Positions 1-11,302 of a DNA stretch of 64,000 bases are shown here, piece after piece. Made by a program: the position numbers and the translations under genes. Positions within the stretch are counted from its first letter, which is position 1. Every line of letters starts with the position of its first letter. Origin of the DNA: Littorina saxatilis (lineage: Eukaryota; Mollusca; Gastropoda; Littorinimorpha; Littorinidae); contig NC_090254.1 of NCBI RefSeq assembly GCF_037325665.1, positions 15,241,412 through 15,305,411 of the forward strand, in the 5' to 3' direction. The notes beneath the pieces are model-generated. The model was not told the DNA's origin and searched no databases. It saw only the letters and a program-made list of their open reading frames with translations.

Positions 1-320
1 GCTGACAGCGACAGGCATAATTTTAGTGTGTGTTAATACTAGTATGCTGGTTTTTTCAGATTTTGACACATTCCCTGTTCACTGAAACCAAAATGTTGTT
101 AGGCCACACAAACCATCTTGCAATTCAACTTGAACCATTCTCTTGTTCAAAAGTAAAGTGCAAATATGATTTATTTTAAAAAAAAGTAGAGAGGTTTCCT
201 ACCTGTAAGCCTTTCCTCCTTAAAACTCGTTGACGAGGCGATGCATGAGGTCGAGCTCACACTCACAGGCAGCCGGTGATGAAGACGCTTGGCCACAGGA
301 ATCGCCCATCTTGCTGCCTT

Positions 321-473
321 TCAATCCAGTTGTGATGATGAATGGATAAGGATAAACTTGAGCACACCTTTCACATACAACTTCTGCTTGTACTCTCGAA
401 GAAGCACCCTCTCTGCATTTTCTGCTTCACGGTCAACAGGAATCCCATCTCCCAAGTTCCAAAGCAGGAAAAG
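321..473 (-). CDS. Candidate last exon of an unidentified small gene
   Basis: The frame reads LFLLWNLGDGIPVDREAENA, then ERVLLREYKQKLYVKG, and stops at TGA 323-321. The acceptor would be ttttgttttagag|CTT; the first AG of this tandem site shifts the frame. The central DREAENAERVLLREYKQKL has the charge pattern of a surface helix. With the three phase-0 exons to its right it would close a protein of about 126 residues. I do not recognise the family. The frame could be chance, or an inner donor (AAAG|gtgtgc) could be used. Confidence 0.33.
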   Translation of the reverse strand, partial: LFLLWNLGDGIPVDREAENAERVLLREYKQKLYVKGVLKFILIHSSSQLD

Positions 474-892
474 CTCTAAAACAAAAAGGCCTTGAGATCA
501 AATCACAGTTTTTCGCACCTGTGGAAGGCATTCTTTTTCCCCCCTCATCACCATTTTGTATGTAAACTTACAAAATACTCACTGACTCAGCTGGGGGTAA
601 GCTTAGCAGCTATACAAACTGGCAGTGGCAACTTAGTATGCATGTTTGTTGTTTCTAAAAAATCTAACCCACACGTCAGATTGAAAATGGAAAACTTTAG
701 CATACACTATCACAACATGTATGCATCACGAATCGGAATATAGTTATGCTTCATAGTAAGTTAGATTCCATGGACAGATCAACGGCACTTATTCAAGTTT
801 TTGACTTTAATCAACTGAAAAGTTACAGATTTACAGAAGTTGCTTTTTTGAAAATATTACAATGCACGCGAAAGCGATCTGTTCAATATATA
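474..892. other. No gene seen
   Basis: AT-rich unique sequence; the short open frames lack splice or family support. Confidence 0.6.
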
Positions 893-2181
893 AACAAGTC
901 ACGTAAGGCGAAAATACAACATTTAGTCAAGTAGCTGTCGAACTCACAGAATGAAACTGAACGCAATGCAACGCAGCAAGACCGTATACTCGTAGCATCG
1001 TCAGTCCGGGCTTCGTCGAAGATTACTTGACCAAAATTTCAACCAATTTGGTTGAAAAATGAGAGCGTGACAATGCCGCCTCAACTTTCACGAAAAGCCG
1101 GATATGACGTCATCAAATACATTTATCAAAAAAACCGTTCGGGGATATCATACCCAGGAACTCTCATGGAAAATTTCATAAAGATCGGTCCAGTAGTTTG
1201 GTCTGAATCGCTCTACACGCACGCACGCACACACATACACCACGACCCTCGTTTCGATTCCCCCTCTATGTTAAAACATTTAGTCAAAACTTTTTTTTTT
1301 TTTTTCCTTACACCTGTTCCTTGTCCCGGTGTGCACTCACGCCGCCCCGTCCCTGCACTCACTGTTCCATGCACATCTGAATTTCGTTCCGCTGCCAGAC
1401 TTGTCGATTTTACAGACGCTCCAGGGAGGGATGTCGGGTCGTTGCGGTAGGCTACCCTCGGAAGATGACACTGCACTTCTGCTGAGTCACTTCGACGGTG
1501 TTCAGTAGTGGGTCTGTCCCGAGCTAACGGACGCAGCCCACTACCTACTATGCCCCCTACTAACGACATTGACAGCTAAGTCGTGGAGCCAGACTGAGTG
1601 AGGGTCCCCTCCAGAGAGCAGACCGCCACCACGTCCCTCCGTCGACCCCCCAGAACGTCACACGTTGAGGACTGACAGCAGAAGTACTATTCAGGGAAGG
1701 ATCGAACAGGAACACTGAGACCAAGGTCACCATGAGAGCTCCGGGCATGAAGGGCCACAAGAGCAAGGACACTTTATAATTTTGGATGATTAATGAGATG
1801 AGGATGATTATAATGATGATGCTATGGATTTCCAATTTGGTTTGAGACTACGTGACAGGGCAGCACTCTACGCTTACTGTCATAATATATCCTGGTGTCA
1901 ACCAGGCCCGAGAACTGCCGCACCTGCGGTGTTGGTCAGGTAAACAGAACCTGAGCACCCTCAAAGTTGCATTCGTTAAGTGAATGACACTCGGCTGTGT
2001 GATTCCAGCCTTCCCATAGGAACCATAGCACTTCCACTCTGGGTAGGAGCCGACCGTAGCCCGAAAAACCCACATGACCCTGATGGGATTCGAACCCACG
2101 ACCTCCCGGCCCACAGCCCGATGCGCTAACCACTGCGCTACGGGGGCCGGTATTTAGTCAAAACTTGACTAAATGTAAAAA
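893..2181 (+). mobile_element. Helentron/HINE-like element, family A, copy 1 (split)
   Basis: This non-autonomous element, about 430 bp without its insert, is one of four copies here. It starts AACAAGTC(G/A)CGTAAGGCGAA and has CATTTAGTCAAG near the 5' end (920-931). It ends with the inverse, inside a 3' hairpin (ATTTAGTCAA-aac-TTGACTAAAT) followed by A's, and has a short (CA)n tract near its 3' end. Subterminal inverted repeats with a 3' hairpin and microsatellite are the architecture described for Helentron-derived HINEs. A retroposon (1293-2151) interrupts the 3' end. Confidence 0.65.
1293..2151 (-). mobile_element. tRNA-headed SINE-like retroposon, 859 bp
   Basis: The minus strand begins with a tRNA-like head (box A TAGCGCAGTGGTTAGCGC, box B GGGTTCGAATCCC, 2147-2085) and ends in a run of about 15 A's at 1293. 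It is bounded by a perfect 15-bp target-site duplication, ATTTAGTCAAAACTT, at 1278-1292 and 2152-2166. It sits exactly inside the 3' hairpin of the surrounding element. At 859 bp it is unusually long for a SINE; the body has no recognisable coding sequence. It may be a composite or a LINE-tailed SINE. Confidence 0.85.
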
Positions 2182-2478
2182 GCAGATGTGGTATGAGACA
2201 GTAAGTAAGAGAGTATTAATATATCCTACACACTGTACTTTGCATACCTCACCAAACCTTGATCTCTTCCAAAGCCTTGTGCAATTTCATATGTCAATTT
2301 AAGCAAAGAGACGTCACTCTAGTAAGTATGGGGTGACATAATAGTTATAAAATTATCCAAAGGGAAAAAGCTGTCAAATTTATCAGGAACCAATATGCCG
2401 TTTGACTTAAAAATACATTTTTACAAAACCAGTATACATATGATTTAATTTGAAACATTATGAATATGAATTCATTAC

Positions 2479-2556
2479 CTTGTAGTTTGGTTGTGGGACA
2501 ATATGTCCAGATGGCGACTTGAAATCCCTCGTTGAATTTAATGCACTGGATTCATT
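2479..2556 (-). CDS. Candidate internal exon of the unidentified gene
   Basis: This 78-nt, phase 0-0 exon encodes NESSALNSTRDFKSPSGHIV followed by PQPNYK. The acceptor is gccataccacag|AAT and the donor TACAAG|gtaatg, both good matches. The S-P and P-x-P-N-Y content suggests a disordered nuclear or linear-motif segment, but that is a guess. A possible 18-nt micro-exon (ALEEIK) near 2,255-2,275 has a weak donor and is not called. Confidence 0.42.
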
Positions 2557-2911
2557 CTGTGGTATGGCATATGTCAATTTTAAGTGAAAAAACAAACAAA
2601 CCACACAGACATACACACTCACAAGAAACTTAGTGCACATCGAAGCATCAGAACACAGAGCAATACATGGATACATTGGAACCAAGGACTACTTTAGTAG
2701 TCCTTGATTGGAACCCATCATTTATCAGTACTATCACTTTTGCATAAAGCACACTTTTGTGCAGCAGGACAAAAATAATAATTTTGCGGGATATGATAAT
2801 TATCTAATTCAGTGTTAATTTAACTTTCAAAAATAATATGTATCATTGAGTTCGTCAATAATAATTTCAAAAAGTAAGCCAGAAACAATAACAAATGAAC
2901 ATAATAAATAC

Positions 2912-2965
2912 CTGAAAAAGCGACTTTCTTGCTGCAGATTTACCACTGTGGTTGTCTGCTATTGC
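2912..2965 (-). CDS. Candidate internal exon next to a Helentron-like element
   Basis: This 54-nt, phase 0-0 exon encodes AIADNHSGKSAARKSLFQ. The donor is TTTCAG|gtattt and the acceptor gtttaaatag|GCA. The acceptor lies only about 7 bases from the end of the mobile element at 2,973-3,779, so the pyrimidines upstream of it (cccttcttg) belong to that element. Confidence 0.4.
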
Positions 2966-2972
2966 CTATTTA

Positions 2973-3779
2973 AACAAGAAGGGCAAAGCCCATATGACTC
3001 ACATGCGTGACCTTGACCTTTACATTCAGGGTCAAGGTCAAATAACTAAACCTAGCAATGACATCATACACTAAGAACTGCTTTACACATTTTTCCTACC
3101 AAAATACATGTGACCTTGACCCAAGGTCAAGGTCATCCAAGGTCATGCAACACAAAGCTGTTAATTCAAGACATAGGAAGTACAATGGTGCTTATTGGCT
3201 CTTTCTACCATGAGATATGGTCACTTTTAGTGGTTCACTACCTTATTTTGGTCACATTTCATAAGGGTCAAAGTGACCTTGACCTTGATCATATGTGACC
3301 AAATGTGTCTCATGATGAAAGCATAACATGTGCCCCACATAATTTTCAAGTTTGAAACAGTTATCTTCCATAGTTCAGGGTCAAGGTCACTTCAAAATAT
3401 GTATACAATCCAACTTTGAAGAGCTCCTGTGACCTTGACGCAAGGTAAACCAAACTGGTATCAAAAGATGGGGCTTACTTTGCCCTATATATCATATATA
3501 GGTGAGGTATTCAATCTCAAAAACTTCAGAGAAAATGGGAAAAATGTGAAAAATAGCTGTTTTTTTAGACAACATTTATGGCCCCTGCGACCTTGACCTT
3601 GAAGCAAGGTCAAGATGCTATGTATGTTTTTGGGGGCCTTGTCATCATACACCATCTTGCCAAATTTGGTACTGATAGACTGAATAGTGTCCAAGAAATA
3701 TCCAACGTTAAAGTTTTCCGGACGGACGGACGACTCGGGTGAGTACATAGACTCACTTTTGCTTCGCATGTGAGTCAAA
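2973..3779 (+). mobile_element. Helentron/HINE-like element, family B, copy 1
   Basis: It starts AACAAGAAGGGCAAAGCCC, has GACTCACATGC near the 5' end and ends in a hairpin (GACTCAC...GTGAGTC) with the inverse GCATGTGAGTC, followed by A's. This is the same layout as family A, but the sequence is different. It contains seven exact copies of TCAAGGTCA or its complement (3008, 3032, 3111, 3127, 3274, 3381, 3430) and several near copies. No protein is encoded. The second copy is at 46,040. Confidence 0.7.
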
Positions 3780-4247
3780 AAAAGGGGTAAAATATAGGTA
3801 ATTAATATACCATTAGCTTAACCGAGCGCTGGTGTAGCAATGTCCGAATTCTTCGGATGTCAGCTTTCTCACTCGATATATACTTGAGACTGAAATAGCT
3901 GTTCCCTAGACAAATTAAAGAAGTAAACTTATAAGGATAAAAAGCATGTCAGTTTCTTGCAATTCAAGGAAAATTGTGGTGAGATTGAATATATTGCAAC
4001 CCATAACATTGAGTGGTTATGTCCCTTAGATTGAAGATGAATCAAATTTTAATTTAAAAAAATTGGTTTGACAAATTTGTTCCCATAAATCTAATGTCAG
4101 AACTATCAGAGGGTGGTTGAAATTAACCACATGCTTTAATTCTGTTATTCTAGGGAGAAAATATCCCGCGATACCATGGATGCACGGAGCTGTAACTTAA
4201 TATACGTAACATATACATACCACAATAGCTGTTAATAACATTTATAC

Positions 4248-4344
4248 CTGGCGTTTTGCAGTAGGCGTCTCTCCTGTTGGTGACCTGTGTGCCCTCTTTG
4301 TCCCAGATTTGTCCTCTGACCAAAACGATGGGGCTTCTTTCATC
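4248..4344 (-). CDS. Candidate exon with possible start codon, unidentified gene
   Basis: The acceptor is cgtaccacag|G and the donor CGCCAG|gtataa. Reading from the ATG at 4343-4341 gives 32 codons, MKEAPSFWSEDKSGTKRAHR then SPTGETPTAKRQ, ending phase 0 and joining the phase-0 exon at 2,965. The alternative frame (DERSPIVLVRGQIWDKEGTQ) is also open but ends in phase 1, which does not fit the next exon. The Ser/Thr/Pro/Lys-rich composition looks nuclear; no family is recognised. Confidence 0.42.
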
Positions 4345-5059
4345 CTGTGGTACGACACAGTTAGATATGTTACCAGCGGCACAACATTCTATCCTGATGC
4401 GTTTTGTTGTTTCATGTGTTGTGCTTAAGTATTGTGATTGTAGTGTAAATGTGTTTTTTTCTTCTTCCAAGAACATAGTATTATGCATTTGAACAGTAGT
4501 ACATGAGGGAAGGGGATTGTCAGTATGGAGTTTATGAGATATGTACATTAGGCTTGTTCATGTCCTACTTATAGGCGCGCGTGCGTATCTAATGTTGATA
4601 AGCAAATTTAGTTTGGGAGCAAGTATTTTTGTCTGCTCATACTGACTGTGCTGGCAAAGAGAAAACTGTGAGTAATGAATAACAAGATGAAAATAAAGTT
4701 GACTTTCGCACAGAAAATACCATACTACATTCACGCTCTTCAAATGTAAATACACCATATTGACTAGCCCATCAAATCCTGGCTGACATTCTGCCCATAG
4801 CTGCTTGTGTGTTTGTGTTTTCGTTCTATTTGTATGGGTGGGGTACCATGGAAGCTAGTGTAACGATAGATTCAAAGAAGCCTTGATAATATTTTCACAA
4901 CAAATTGATTTTACTGTCTATATTTTGTAAAACATAAAGGATTACAAAATAAATCAGTGTTGGTTTTGGGTGGTCACAGAAGCCAGTACTTGTTAAGCTG
5001 TTATCACTGGAACCCCTAATCAGAAGTTGGTACTTTGGCATGTGTTCATACTGGTGCAG

Positions 5060-5229
5060 CGGTATATATATATGTTACAGTTAATCTGTGAAACCAGGGA
5101 ATAAATGTATTAACTAGGTAATACATGAATTAACTGACGGAAAAAACCAGTTAATTCATGTATTACCTAAAATATTTTAGTTCATACACGTATTCCCTAC
5201 TTTCACAGATTAACTGTAACATATATATA
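5060..5229. mobile_element. Short palindromic MITE
   Basis: TATATATATGTTACAGTTAA at the left is matched by its complement at the right; the arms are about 75 bp around GACGGAAAAAACC. TA-rich flanks fit a TA-inserting element, but no family can be named. Confidence 0.7.
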
Positions 5230-5473
5230 ATGTGAAAGATAGAGAAAGCTCCTATTTTTGCTTAATTGACATATTTATTTTAAAAAAAAAGATAGAAGTA
5301 ACTGTTGTAAAAATTGCAATCGTAAAGAAAATGTAATGGCAGTAAACTTGGAAAGCACAGCTAAGGGCAACACTGTAGAATGCACCGCGCGTCTCCAACC
5401 ACTGTGATCAAAAATAAGTCAACTTGAGTGCGCTATCAATAATTATTTACAATGCTTCAGTTCTACCACAGGT

Positions 5474-5572
5474 GGAAGGTATCATTCGCTGGACCACCAC
5501 TATCATAGTCTTACTATGATATTGGTAGTCTTACTATGATAGTGGTAGTCCAGCGAACAATATTTTCCGCCT
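5474..5572. repeat. Short inverted repeat, ~100 bp
   Basis: GCTGGACCACCACTATCATA and its complement face each other across an ACTATGATATTGGTAGTCTT core. It probably is a MITE remnant. Confidence 0.6.
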
Positions 5573-5675
5573 GTGCTTCAACATCACCAGTGAACACAAC
5601 CTGGGAAGCAAACATCTAAATCTAATATTTGATTTTGACCTAAATCTTAGTAATTATAGCAGAGAAAAGACTTAC

Positions 5676-5694
5676 CATTCTGCGCATCTGTCAT
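5676..5694 (-). other. Candidate 5' exon: upstream ATG or short leader ORF
   Basis: An ATG at 5694-5692 is followed by six codons (MTDAQN) and a strong donor, AATG|gtaagt. The upstream sequence has an acceptor-like tgtcatcag at about 5,713. Spliced to the acceptor at 4,344, this ATG reads seven codons and stops, as a short upstream ORF. Spliced to an AG seven bases further in, it would fuse in frame to the next exon (MTDAQNE-APSFW). The sequence cannot decide between these. Confidence 0.3.
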
Positions 5695-5939
5695 GAATTC
5701 CGTACACACAAAACTGATGACAGTTAAGAGTGACATAACTTGAGCCAACGGGAGTGACCAACAGTCGACAGAATAACACTGACAGCCGTCGTCCGAAGGT
5801 GGCTGAACGGACGTGAACCTAACGAAAATAAAGCACGTTCAGCAAATCAAATTATAAAACATACACGTAAAATATCAGGTGCTCTTCTGTCATCTGCTCT
5901 TCATACTTCATTATTTTGCACGTAAATCAAACCCTAAAT

Positions 5940-6400
5940 TTTACACTGATAAACGTTGTTCGCTCGACCCTAGAGTATGGGGCAGTTGTCTGGGACCCAT
6001 ATATTTAAAACTGGATACCGACAAAATCGAGAAGATTCAACACAAAGCAGCGAGATTTACCTGCAAATATTACAGATCCATGGAGAAAACCCGGTTGCGA
6101 GAGATGCTGCAGAGACTGAACTTGCCATCAGACTCGGCACTTGCTGACCGGCGTAGACAACTTCGCCTGACGATGCTGTACAAGATAGCTGGAGGGTTAA
6201 TACCAGCCATACCCCCAGAAAGTTTTCTCACACCCGCAGAGAAGAACAAGCGGAAAATCAGACCAACAAAGCCTATAACAACTCGAGGCCATTCAAAATT
6301 CCAGTGTTAGTGTTAGTCTGCCACACGAACGACAACAAAGAAGGGAAGTAAGCCTGAAGGGGTTTACGGGAGTTGTCTGCCCCATTATCGAAAGATACTT
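5940..6400 (+). mobile_element. LINE reverse transcriptase C-terminal fragment
   Basis: Two frames together show STLEYGAVVWDPY (about 5,965-6,002) and then DTDKIEKIQHKAARFTCKYY, REMLQRLNLPSDSALADRRR and LRLTMLYKIAGG. This is the thumb/C-terminal part of a CR1/Jockey-type LINE, similar to the one at 20,912. Frame changes near 6,003 and 6,300 show it is inactive. Confidence 0.8.
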
Positions 6401-6907
6401 CCGGTTATAACCATCAGAAAACAACAAATTGTGCGTTCTCACGATCATTGATGTCTGCATTCTGTTAATAACTTTGTTATTATCATTCTCCTCAAGCCTA
6501 TCTGTCTAATAAGTCGAGCTAAAATGGGCTACGTTCAGCATTTGTACATTTCCTTCTGTGATGTGACTATTGGATGACGTCATCGAACCATCGTTGCCTA
6601 AGTTAATTTGAATGGAAGCTCGCGTCATCATAATTAGCGTAGGTTCCTAAATGCTCTCTTCGTTGCTCTAGACCGAACGGAAGTAGTGAAGTTATCAGAC
6701 GACAGACAGGTTGCGCATGTTTTCTGCGCATGTGACCCCGTGACCAGGCATAATTAAAAAGTTGTCAGCGGCGTTCGTCAGTCGATCTGTCTGTTCACCA
6801 CCAACTTTCCTATTCCTTGATTCTTCTTGCAACTTCCAGATAATAGGATGCAAACATAAATTTAGATTGTATCATCCTTGTGATGGAGTTGGAAACCATG
6901 GATTCAC

Positions 6908-7122
6908 CAGAGAAAATATATAGCTGATTCGGCCAGTGTGACCAGTGCATCAAGTCTTCGGATCGTTTTCGAAAACTGGAAAATCTGTTTTGTCAGGGAT
7001 TGTGGTTGTGTTTCAACCACGAGCAGAGATGAGAGAATTGTTTGTTTACTGCCGATGAACTCATTCAAAGCCTGTTGTTGAACGTCACGAAACATATGAC
7101 CCATGGTTTTGACCATGTTCTG
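6908..7122 (-). CDS. Weak candidate exon, unidentified
   Basis: A 71-codon open stretch (QNMVKTMGHMFRDVQQQALN, then SKQTILSSLLVVETQPQSLT and KTIRRLDALVTLAESA) has an acceptor (cgtcttcag|CAG) and a donor (CTCTG|gtgaat). The helical heptad-like pattern looks protein-like, but no family is recognised and the reverse strand is also open for part of it. Confidence 0.25.
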
Positions 7123-7216
7123 CTGAAGACGTAACGGAGTCCACATGTGAAGGTGAGCGAATTTTCGAATAGATAATCCCAAACACATGTATCCTCAACC
7201 CTTCAGCAGGTTATTT

Positions 7217-7218
<2 letters not shown>

Positions 7219-7307
<89 letters not shown>
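7219..7307 (+). repeat. (GA)n microsatellite
   Basis: About 44 perfect GA units. On the minus strand it would give a long pyrimidine tract upstream of the weak exon candidate at 6,908-7,122. Confidence 0.98.
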
Positions 7308-7309
<2 letters not shown>

Positions 7310-7977
7310 GGTAGCGTGGGTATGGCAGCTCACTCATTCAAGTAGATCTCAAACTCAGTCTGTGCACCTAGTTCAGTTGTAATTTAGATCTAACGACCAG
7401 AAGCAAATGACAAGTTAGGGGATTTTATGTTTCCTCTCTCAGATTGATGTGATTTTTAAAAGCGAAGGGGAGGGGTAAATCCGTTTTAAATTGTAATTTA
7501 AAGATTCATAGCTGAATATGGAAGCAGCAATTATCGAGTGATACCAACTACAGATTATATTTCATCAGGTTTACACATCAGTTGTCCAGTCACACAATTT
7601 CGGCTATCGGGTGTAGATCTACATTATGCATCAGAAGTTAATTATTTGACACATAATTTTAGGGGTATTGGCACTTTTGCAGGTGGAGTATTCTACATTG
7701 ATGACTGATAGTGCTGGAACAGCAAATTGCAGAAGAACTTTACAAGAAGCCTCATATTCAGTGGAGCTACAGACGTAACAAAGAAACATCCGTTTACACA
7801 GCGGATGCTTGGGGAACTGCATGCAGGCCGAACACGGAAAACCCGAGGCGACATGCATGAGCAGAACTAATCTCTTGAGGAATAACAACAGAAGGTCAAC
7901 TCTTCATCTCTGAGTAAGTTCAGACACCTATTCTTCAATGGTTTAATTAGGACATGTTATCAGAAAATACAAGATCA

Positions 7978-7979
<2 letters not shown>

Positions 7980-8037
<58 letters not shown>

Positions 8038-8056
8038 AGTGTGCGTGCGCGCGCGC

Positions 8057-8102
<46 letters not shown>
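7980..8102 (+). repeat. (TG)n microsatellite
   Basis: Two (TG)n blocks with a (GC)n core (8,044-8,060). Alternating purine-pyrimidine DNA of this kind can adopt Z-DNA. Confidence 0.98.
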
Positions 8103-8107
<5 letters not shown>

Positions 8108-8699
8108 AGTAACACATTTTTATTTTACATTTTTAGTTAGAGCTTTGACTATTTACACACTTCTAGGAATTGACTTTTAGACATGATTTATTACCTGATT
8201 AATTACCTGTCTAATTACCATTTTGAGTTATGCACATGTTTGCGTTTATGCAAAACAGCTTGTCTTCAGCTAGGTTGTTCTTCTTCTTGGTTGTGGGGGT
8301 GTTTGTTTGCTTGTTTCCTCTGTTTTTAGTTTTGTTTCTTTTTTTTATTTGAGAAACTCTGTGTGATAAGAGAGTGAGTGTACTACGTACAAAAGCAAAA
8401 CAAATAAGTAGATGGAGAGGTGAAAGAAAAAAGCTGCAGTGTTTTGGCTTAAGGACAATACGCACTAATGATATTCTGAACTGTTTGTTTCAGTAACAGT
8501 CTGATGGACAAGAACTATACAGTGGAGAGGAAGTGGATTTACCTTAGCGGCCAACTTTTTCAAGATTTATCACAAAAGTTTTTCAATCAGAGGGCCTCCA
8601 ACATGTCAAAATGTACCGGACAGCAGGCTGATTAGCCAGTGGTCACAACAGTGCTTCAAATCAGAAAAAAAAGTGTGGACCAGTGAGAGAAAAAAAACC

Positions 8700-9363
8700 C
8701 AGGCCTTGACATTAACTTTTCTGACAACTTGCCCTGTCGGGCAAGTACACATCAAAACTACTTGCCCCATTTTTTTTTTACTTGCCACAATAAACTAAAT
8801 AGAGAATGAGATATAAAACAATAAAACGGAGTAACGCAAACAGTAACACACTGACTCCGTAAGCCAAGATGAGAGGAATTTCCGGTCACGACAGGCCTCG
8901 AATGCCTTCTGGGATTTTCATTTGGAACCATCGTCTGTGTCATCTACACCGCGCTTTGAAGTTGTTAAAAAGGAAAACATCGACGACTGTGAAGCCATTT
9001 TGAACTGTGCTTCTCAGTTTTCAGATAGCTCTTCATTGATTGGCTCTTAGCCGTGACCTAAACCAATGTGAAGCCGCATTAGATTAAAGAAATGTCACCA
9101 AATCGGAAATTCCTGAATGGGGTGAATACATGAACGAAAGCATTTCCGGTTAGCAGAAGCGATCGATAACATTGGGAGAAACATTGGAAGAGTCTTGTTC
9201 TTCGGAACTTTGGTCCTTTGTACGCCAAGGTATTTGAATACATTTTAATTTTCACTGACATATTGTCACTTGCCCCGTCGGGCAGCTGGTCATAAGGTTT
9301 ACTTGCCCGACAGGTTCAAACGCTTGCCCCGGGCTGTCGGGCATTCGTTATTGTCGAGCCCTG
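8700..9363 (+). mobile_element. hAT-like non-autonomous element
   Basis: The ends are inverted: CAGGCCTTGACATTAAC at 8,700 and the complement of CAGGGCTCGACAATAACG at 9,363. The start CAGGGnTnGACA is usual for hAT ends. Repeated palindromic words, CTTGCCCnGTCGGGCAAG, sit near both ends (8,728, 9,271, 9,303, 9,324). An 8-bp duplication is not clean (A-rich flanks). There is no transposase. Confidence 0.65.
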
Positions 9364-11302
9364 AAACCTTAGGCCTAAGAGCAACACTGCAGTTGACGAT
9401 GTTTGGAAACAAATCTACTGAGGGTTTTATTGACCGCCGACCTTTAGGAACCTTAATTATGCCAAGGGATAATAATGTTCAGGCAAGTGATGAAAAGCCT
9501 CACAGTCCCGATACACATTTTCTGCAAATAAATATGACGCACTGTTCTTTCCAAAACCTGCACATCCAAACTTATGAGTACTACCATCATGTGTTAACTT
9601 TTTCAATCAGCAGTCAAACTATCATGCTGGCAGTGAATGTGGGCTCCCTCGTGCATATTTCCGACACCAACACTTTGACAAAATATGCACTTTATGATTA
9701 TTGTTCACTATTATACGATCAACATGTGTGTGTGTGTTTTTTATTTTTTTAATTTTTTTTTTATCTCGGCTCACCATCCAGAAATAAAACTACTCCATAA
9801 ACACTCACAGTCTTTTTCGGAAAATGTCTTTTGAAAGACGAAAGAAGAGTGTATACTTGCATGTTTCTTGAATACAAGAATGAATGCTTGCATGTTGCTG
9901 TTAAATGTGTTCGTTCAACTTTAGCAGTATGATTCCAAACAGTATGTGTGTTTGTGTGTGTGTCGAAAGAAGTGTTGTAATAATTTTGAATGCAGATTAT
10001 TAGTTAAGTGTGTCTTCCTCTATAGTGTTGTTGCTAAATTGTATTGTTGTACATTGGTATGATTTAGTAACATAATTTATGGAGGTGTTTAATGAAAGAT
10101 TTAATTTGAAATAAATATATATGAAGGATCATGATATAATTACTCATGTGTGACTTCTTCAATGGTTTTGAAGTATGCACATGCAGGTATGAGATGTGGA
10201 ATGATCCTGAGTATATGGCTTCTGAAAATAAAAATATAAATAAGAATATGTCTTGTGATGAACACCAGAACCTGTAAACAATTAGTTACTTTGTTGAAAA
10301 AAATGTGTGCATAAAATATGCAGCAGGAGGGTATTATCTGCTTAATTTTCAATCAATTCGATTAGCATTTTGATCAACTTATAATTGCACAGATGGGTCA
10401 AGCTCGGTTGCCCTACTCAGTACTGTACACAGATGTCACTGCACTTGGTGCTCTTTGTGTGCTAGCAAACACTGTACATAAGGCCCATTGTAGTTTCTTT
10501 GGTGCTAGCTAACAGGGAATCTAAGCCTGCAAATTAGATTATTTGGATGCAGAGTCTACTTCTTGAAAAGATAAATCCTAACTTCACTCTCAACATAAAC
10601 CACAAAGTACAATTGGGTTAAATATGTTTTGCTGTGGCATTATGTTCATTGATGAAAAATAGCAATAAAGATCACACTGTAAGCATGCAAGAACCCTGAT
10701 TGTATATCCTTCTCTGCAAGCGTCTCGTGCTGTGTGCATTATCTGACCTGACTGCTTTGCTTTCGTTCTACATCAACAACCAACCCGTAACTGATGTGGA
10801 TGGGAAACAAAATTTCTCTCTTTCCTCTCTATCTCCCTCCCTCTCTCTTATGGTGCGCAATTTTGGACAGACATTGAGAAAAGCTCCATAAAAATAACAG
10901 TCTTGAGCAACAAAAACAATCTTACTATTTCATTCAAGATTACACGTAACCAGAGACCCTTCTTATGTTTTCTCAAATCTACAACAGATCTACACGTCAG
11001 ATTTCGCGCAATATTTTTCCTTCAGCCAATGAAGGCACAGCTTGTTGTCTTGGTTTGATTATAAGGGGAAGTAAGTCATACGTAACTTCCGTTCGGTCTA
11101 GAACAACGTGGGTTTTTGTGTGCCAAAATCCGTGCCGTTTTGCAAAATAACAGCCGTAGCAACGTCTAATTGGTATAAATCTGTAGCTGCCTGATAGTTT
11201 AATGTATACTTGATTTTATCATAGCCGTTGTTTTGCTTTGCTAAGCTGTGTATGGCAGGAATGCGAAGTTTGCCGACGAGGTCGAGAGAATCAGTATCAT
11301 AC
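9364..11302. other. Unassigned AT-rich DNA
   Basis: There is no clear gene or repeat boundary. A short (TG)n near 9,950 and a CTCTCTCCC run at 10,820 are the only low-complexity parts. The word TCTAGA-CCGAACGGAAGT occurs in inverse form at 6,668 and 11,090. Confidence 0.5.

Noticed and set aside
9270-9752. 160-codon plus-strand frame
   Set aside because: Its first part is the hAT-like element end and the rest is unremarkable AT-rich sequence.
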